9,635 nt of DNA from contig JAPYRO010000033.1 of the NCBI GenBank assembly GCA_029941095.1, positions 1 to 9,635 on the forward strand, in the 5' to 3' direction. Of the stretch, positions 6,693 to 9,635 are shown piece after piece. A program made the translations under genes and the position numbers. Numbering within the stretch: the first letter of the stretch is position 1; each line of letters begins with the position of its first letter. The notes under the pieces were generated by a model. That model was not told the origin of the DNA and made no database searches. It worked only from the letters and a program-made list of their open reading frames with translations. This DNA is from Dehalococcoidia bacterium (GTDB lineage Bacteria > Chloroflexota > Dehalococcoidia > UBA6926).

Positions 6693-7316
6693 CTACCCAA
6701 ACGAAATTAAGGACCCAAAAACAAATATAAAGAATGTTGCTATTAATATAAGTCCACAAAACAGGATTGGGCTTGCCAAAGTTAGGACCGATTGAAAACC
6801 AGAAAATCTATGACCTGCCATAATTGCAAAATACATTAATCGAGCGGTAACAACTACCGTTAACGGCACTATCACTAAATAGATTGGGATCGGCAGGGGG
6901 TCAACAAGCAGCCTCATTATTGGTATTGCTGCAAGGCCAGAAATTGGGATCGAAGAGAATACGGTTGGCAGGGCGACCTCCCAATAGCTACCTGACCCGT
7001 CTAAACTACTACCAAACCAGTAAAATAAGGCCGCAACTATCAATAAACTGATTCCTAACAGGACCGGGAAAATAATGCCGCCAAAAAGCGCGCCCTGGAT
7101 CCCCACAAAATAGCCGAGGCTACCTTGAAATCCGAATGTAGCGCCAAGTACAACACCTATTATCAACACGATATTGGTAGCATGTTTATACGGTTTCTCA
7201 ATAGATATATCACTCATAACCCATTGAGGTCGGATCAAGACTTCGTAACCGTACTGGTACAAAGAGCGAGACGGGGAACTAGTATCATTTAAATTGGAAC
7301 TTGGATCAATAAACAA
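6693..7316 (-). CDS. Yip1-family integral membrane protein, function unknown
   Basis: This is a 207-residue protein with a polar N-terminus (1-45) and about five membrane helices (roughly 46-62, 75-101, 117-137, 143-165 and 179-205). The overall plan resembles the bacterial Yip1 domain family (PF04893), whose role in bacteria is not established: an amphipathic segment (VLIRPQWVMSDI, 26-37), SYWEVALPTVFSSIP (110-124), then helices with a GHRFSGFQSVL loop (168-178). I recognise the family from pattern, not from a diagnostic residue. The start is TTG at 7316, supported by AAGGAG (7322-7327) five bases upstream. It lies 76 bases upstream of tatA on the same strand, but tatA has its own promoter, so a functional link to Tat is not implied. 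It is divergent from purC. Confidence 0.65.
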   Translation of the reverse strand: MFIDPSSNLNDTSSPSRSLYQYGYEVLIRPQWVMSDISIEKPYKHATNIVLIIGVVLGATFGFQGSLGYFVGIQGALFGGIIFPVLLGISLLIVAALFYWFGSSLDGSGSYWEVALPTVFSSIPISGLAAIPIMRLLVDPLPIPIYLVIVPLTVVVTARLMYFAIMAGHRFSGFQSVLTLASPILFCGLILIATFFIFVFGSLISFG

Positions 7317-7506
7317 TAGCTCTCCTTAATCAAGTGATCCTTCACACAGACAATACAAAGTATATCGATTTGCCCCAAATATAGAAATCAATATTCTCAC
7401 TTACCTTCGACCAAATGGCAAAATATGGGTAGCACGCCAATTAATACGCATTTACAATATTAATAATTAGATAATCACAATCATATCAAGGTGGCAATTT
7501 AAAACT
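7317..7506. promoter_or_regulatory. Divergent control region between the Yip1-like gene and purC
   Basis: This 190-base AT-rich gap must serve both directions. On the minus strand, TTTCTA (7387-7382) and TATACT (7364-7359), 17 bases apart, could drive the Yip1-like gene. On the plus strand, TTGCCC (7370-7375) and TATTCT (7392-7397), 16 bases apart, could drive purC. Both are imperfect and they overlap one another. AAGGTGG about 12 bases before the purC ATG is its only visible ribosome site, and it is distant. I saw no purine-riboswitch-like core and no clear operator palindrome. Confidence 0.35.
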
Positions 7507-8400
7507 ATGGAATCGCTATTAGAGACAAATCTAGCTAATCCTTTCCACAAAGGGAAAGTCAGGGATACATATGACTTAGGAAATGCTCTACTAATGGTAA
7601 CAACAGATAGGGTTTCAGCGTATGATGTCATGCTACCAGAAGGGATACCGGGTAGAGGCATAGTACTATCGGAAATATCAGCCCTTTGGCTAAGGTATAC
7701 TGCAAGCGTGGTACCAAATCATTTCATTGGTATGTCATATGAACCGGAAATAGCGAAGCAATTTGGCCTTGAAAACCTTCCAGATGAAATAGCCACAAGA
7801 TCAATGGTTGTAAAAAAGGCGCAGCGGATCGACGTGGAATGTATTGTGCGAGGATATATAACAGGCTCCGCTTGGGCAGAGTATCAACAAGATCAAAGTG
7901 TTCAAGGATACCCTTTTCCCGAAGGACTGGAAGAAAGTCAGAAATTCGATGAGCCTTTGTTCACCCCCACTACAAAAGAAGATACAGGGCACGATCTGCC
8001 ATTAACTATCGAAGAATTCTGGAACAACCTTGGTGGCAACATTGCGTGGCCACTAGAAGAACACAGTCATGCCCTGTATACGCAAGCAACCGAATTGGCT
8101 GAATCAGTAGGGCTTATTTTGGCAGATACAAAATTTGAGTATGGGTTTATCGACGGTAAGATCCACATTATCGATGAGCTACTTACTCCAGATTCGTCCA
8201 GATATTGGGACGCTGAATCTTACATCTCTGGAAAATCTCAACCAAGTTTTGACAAACAAATCGTAAGAGACTGGCTCACTAACACAGGGTGGGACAAAAA
8301 AACAAAACCACCGACTCCTACACAAGAAGTAAAAGACTTAACTATTGAGAAGTACTTGGAAGTTTATAAACGATTAACCGGAAAAGAGCTAGTTTTTTAG
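7507..8400 (+). CDS. purC: SAICAR synthetase (phosphoribosylaminoimidazole-succinocarboxamide synthase)
   Basis: PurC joins aspartate to CAIR using ATP to give SAICAR, step eight of purine synthesis, in the cytoplasm. The 297-residue protein matches the longer PurC type. It carries GKVRDTYDLG (16-25), the nucleotide-binding strand region, and TTDRVSAYDVMLPEGIPGRG (32-51). VECIVRGYITGSAWAEY (110-126) and the family block FTPTTKEDTGHD (152-163) follow. LADTKFEYGF (205-214) and IIDELLTPDSSRYW (221-234) contain the acidic metal and substrate residues. Nothing conserved appears missing. It heads a plus-strand group: the next gene starts two bases after its stop, and purS follows. ATG 7507 is the natural start, although the best ribosome site (AAGGTGG) lies about 12 bases upstream. 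Confidence 0.97.
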   Translation: MESLLETNLANPFHKGKVRDTYDLGNALLMVTTDRVSAYDVMLPEGIPGRGIVLSEISALWLRYTASVVPNHFIGMSYEPEIAKQFGLENLPDEIATRSMVVKKAQRIDVECIVRGYITGSAWAEYQQDQSVQGYPFPEGLEESQKFDEPLFTPTTKEDTGHDLPLTIEEFWNNLGGNIAWPLEEHSHALYTQATELAESVGLILADTKFEYGFIDGKIHIIDELLTPDSSRYWDAESYISGKSQPSFDKQIVRDWLTNTGWDKKTKPPTPTQEVKDLTIEKYLEVYKRLTGKELVF

Positions 8401-8402
8401 TA

Positions 8403-8624
8403 ATGAAAAGCATACTTGGATATTTGTTAATAGGTTTCGCTGCTGTAGTAGTCATATATACAATAGAAGGAGCAGCGACTACTGTCATAGGTTTTAGCCG
8501 GTTTGAAGATACCCCGCTATTAGTAAAATTACTAGTACCGCTTGTAAGTATAGGGACCGTCTCGATACTACTTTTCCCACTACTGAAAAAGGTTTTTTTA
8601 TCTAAACGAATCACCAAGGAGTAA
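8403..8624 (+). CDS. Small two-helix membrane protein of unknown function
   Basis: I do not recognise this 73-residue protein. It has two hydrophobic segments (about 4-29 and 38-60) separated by a short polar loop (SRFEDTP, 32-38), and a basic end (KKVFLSKRITKE, 62-73), which suggests both termini lie in the cytoplasm. It begins two bases after the purC stop and ends 11 bases before purS, so it is almost certainly cotranscribed and probably translated by coupling. No good ribosome site precedes it. The reading frame fills the gap between two real genes exactly, and the protein has a sensible membrane layout, which supports it being real. Its role in or near purine synthesis is unknown. Confidence 0.7.
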   Translation: MKSILGYLLIGFAAVVVIYTIEGAATTVIGFSRFEDTPLLVKLLVPLVSIGTVSILLFPLLKKVFLSKRITKE

Positions 8625-8635
8625 TTAAGTAAGTT

Positions 8636-8893
8636 ATGAAGTTTTTAGCGCGTATCTATATAACCTCTAAAGAAGGTGTAAATAACCCAGAGGGCCTTGC
8701 AATTAAAGGAGGGTTAGAGAACCTTGGCTACAACGGGGTGGAAGAAGTCAATTCTGGCAAATATATAGAGTTGAAGCTGAACGGTGACTTAAACGAGCTC
8801 CAATCAAGGGAGAAAATCGAGGAGATGTGTAAACGGTTACTGGCAAATATGGTTATCGAACAATATAGATTTGACCTGGAGCAAATCGACTAG
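8636..8893 (+). CDS. purS: Phosphoribosylformylglycinamidine synthase subunit PurS
   Basis: PurS is the small subunit that bridges PurL and PurQ in the multi-protein FGAM synthase, which makes FGAM from FGAR and glutamine. The 85-residue product has the expected length. It shows the family blocks NPEGLAIKGGLENLGY (17-32), GKYIEL (41-46) and MCKRLLANMVIEQYRFDLE (64-82). The ATG at 8636 is the only possible start, because an in-frame TAA lies two codons upstream. AAGGAG sits 14 bases away, which is far, so initiation may be modest or coupled. Usually purQ and purL follow purS; here the next gene is hisB on the other strand, nine bases on, so they must be elsewhere if present. Confidence 0.95.
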   Translation: MKFLARIYITSKEGVNNPEGLAIKGGLENLGYNGVEEVNSGKYIELKLNGDLNELQSREKIEEMCKRLLANMVIEQYRFDLEQID

Positions 8894-8902
8894 TGTGGAT
8901 CT

Positions 8903-9511
8903 CTATTCGGTTAGGGTACCTTTGGTCGAAGGAGCTATATCGTTAAAACGGGGGTCTATCTGCACAGCAAAATAAAGGGACTTTGCGAGAGCTTTAAAAG
9001 TTGCTTCTGCAATATGATGATCATTAGACCCAGTCAATATTCGAACATGCAAATTGATTTTTGCTTCTCTAGCAAAGGATTCTAGGACATGGGTCACCAA
9101 TTCAGATCTGAGGTCTCCTATTATTGAAGTCGAGAACTCTATATCGAAAACTGAATAACCTCTACCTCCAAGATCAACAGCAACCATAGACAAAGCTTCG
9201 TCCAGAGGCACTATTGCATTACCCATTCTCCGAATACCTTTTCTGTCACCAAGCGCTTCGCTGAATGCTCTACCTAGAACGATCCCAGTATCCTCAGCCA
9301 CGTGATGTCCGTCTGGGTCATTATCGGATTGGCTAACTATATTTAGATCAAACCCGCCATGCCGTCCCAACTGATCTAACAGATGATCTAACATCTTTGA
9401 TCCTGTGTTAACAGAATAATTAGCAGCTCCATCTAGGTTTATATATACTTTAACTTTAGATTCAGATGTATCACGGTTTTGTTCAGCTATTCGATCAGAA
9501 TCAGATGGCAT
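8903..9511 (-). CDS. hisB: Imidazoleglycerol-phosphate dehydratase
   Basis: HisB removes water from imidazole glycerol phosphate to give imidazole acetol phosphate, the substrate of HisC. The 202-residue protein is the single-function dehydratase, without the phosphatase half found in E. coli HisB. The metal-binding repeats are present: DGHHVAED (67-74) and NDHHIAEATFKA (163-174). LDHLLDQLGRHGG (41-53), ALGDRKGIRR (86-95) and LDEAL (103-107) also fit the family. The usual DxSGRP appears as DLGGRG (113-118), a small divergence. ATG 9511 has AGGAGG (9519-9524) seven bases upstream, overlapping the hisC stop. It follows hisC in the same operon and ends nine bases from purS, tail to tail. Confidence 0.96.
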   Translation of the reverse strand: MPSDSDRIAEQNRDTSESKVKVYINLDGAANYSVNTGSKMLDHLLDQLGRHGGFDLNIVSQSDNDPDGHHVAEDTGIVLGRAFSEALGDRKGIRRMGNAIVPLDEALSMVAVDLGGRGYSVFDIEFSTSIIGDLRSELVTHVLESFAREAKINLHVRILTGSNDHHIAEATFKALAKSLYFAVQIDPRFNDIAPSTKGTLTE

Positions 9512-9522
9512 AACTCTTCCTC

Positions 9523-9635
9523 CTATATTAAACTTTCAAGTTCTTTCAACCACTTAATATTTTGATCTGGAAGCCCTATACTAATTCTCAAACAATCCTC
9601 TAATAGGTTATCATCAAAATATCTAACGGATATTC
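9523..9635 (-). CDS. hisC: Histidinol-phosphate aminotransferase, C-terminal fragment at window edge
   Basis: Only the last 37 codons plus two bases lie inside the window. Read by hand from the right edge, the frame gives ISVRYFDDNLLEDCLRIS, then IGLPDQNIKWLKEL, and ends at TAG (9525-9523). This matches the closing block of HisC, where VRYFD..., DCLRIS and IG are typical; the arginine in LRIS is the usual carboxylate-binding one of this aminotransferase fold. HisC transfers an amino group to imidazole acetol phosphate, the product of HisB. Its stop codon overlaps the hisB ribosome site, so the pair is an operon. A different fold-type I aminotransferase cannot be fully excluded from so short a piece. 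Confidence 0.85.
   Translation of the reverse strand, partial: ISVRYFDDNLLEDCLRISIGLPDQNIKWLKELESLI

Noticed and set aside
7317..7506. Purine riboswitch or PurR-type operator upstream of purC
   Set aside because: I could not find the paired stems and conserved loop core of a purine riboswitch, nor a clear palindromic operator.

Overview
The window is a compact bacterial chromosome segment, AT-rich (about 40% GC by eye). It carries parts of five housekeeping processes: respiratory complex I, the twin-arginine (Tat) exporter, a Yip1-like membrane protein, purine synthesis and histidine synthesis. Standard-code translation fits every gene. Non-ATG starts are frequent: TTG for nuoH, nuoM and the Yip1-like gene, GTG for nuoC. 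The style of the proteins (PurS, separate NuoC and NuoD, a NuoH with an ADEE-type loop) makes me think of an uncultured marine Chloroflexota of the SAR202/Dehalococcoidia kind. That is an impression from memory, not something the sequence proves.

Layout. Positions 1-5260 hold complex I genes, all on the minus strand, transcribed nuoM, nuoA, nuoB, nuoC, nuoD, nuoH. The last runs off the left edge. nuoA to nuoH are tightly packed with overlapping ends. nuoM sits ahead of nuoA, outside its usual place near the end of nuo operons, with a 116-base gap. A 130-base divergent region carrying a plausible promoter then leads into tatB-like and tatC on the plus strand (5409-6387). Converging on them is a separate tatA on the minus strand (6422-6616) with its own near-consensus promoter. 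Upstream of that tatA is a Yip1-family membrane protein gene on the minus strand (6693-7316).

From 7507 the plus strand carries purC, an unrecognised 73-residue two-helix membrane protein, and purS, probably one transcript. This runs tail-to-tail, with a 9-base gap, into a minus-strand histidine pair: hisB (complete) and the 3' end of hisC at the right edge.

There are no RNA genes, mobile elements, CRISPR arrays or large gene-free stretches; the longest gap is about 190 bases. I do not see a new multi-gene system. The points most worth a second look are residue-level oddities in complex I (a lost central-channel lysine in NuoM and a lost membrane aspartate in NuoA), the displaced nuoM, the split Tat locus, and the unknown membrane protein between purC and purS.
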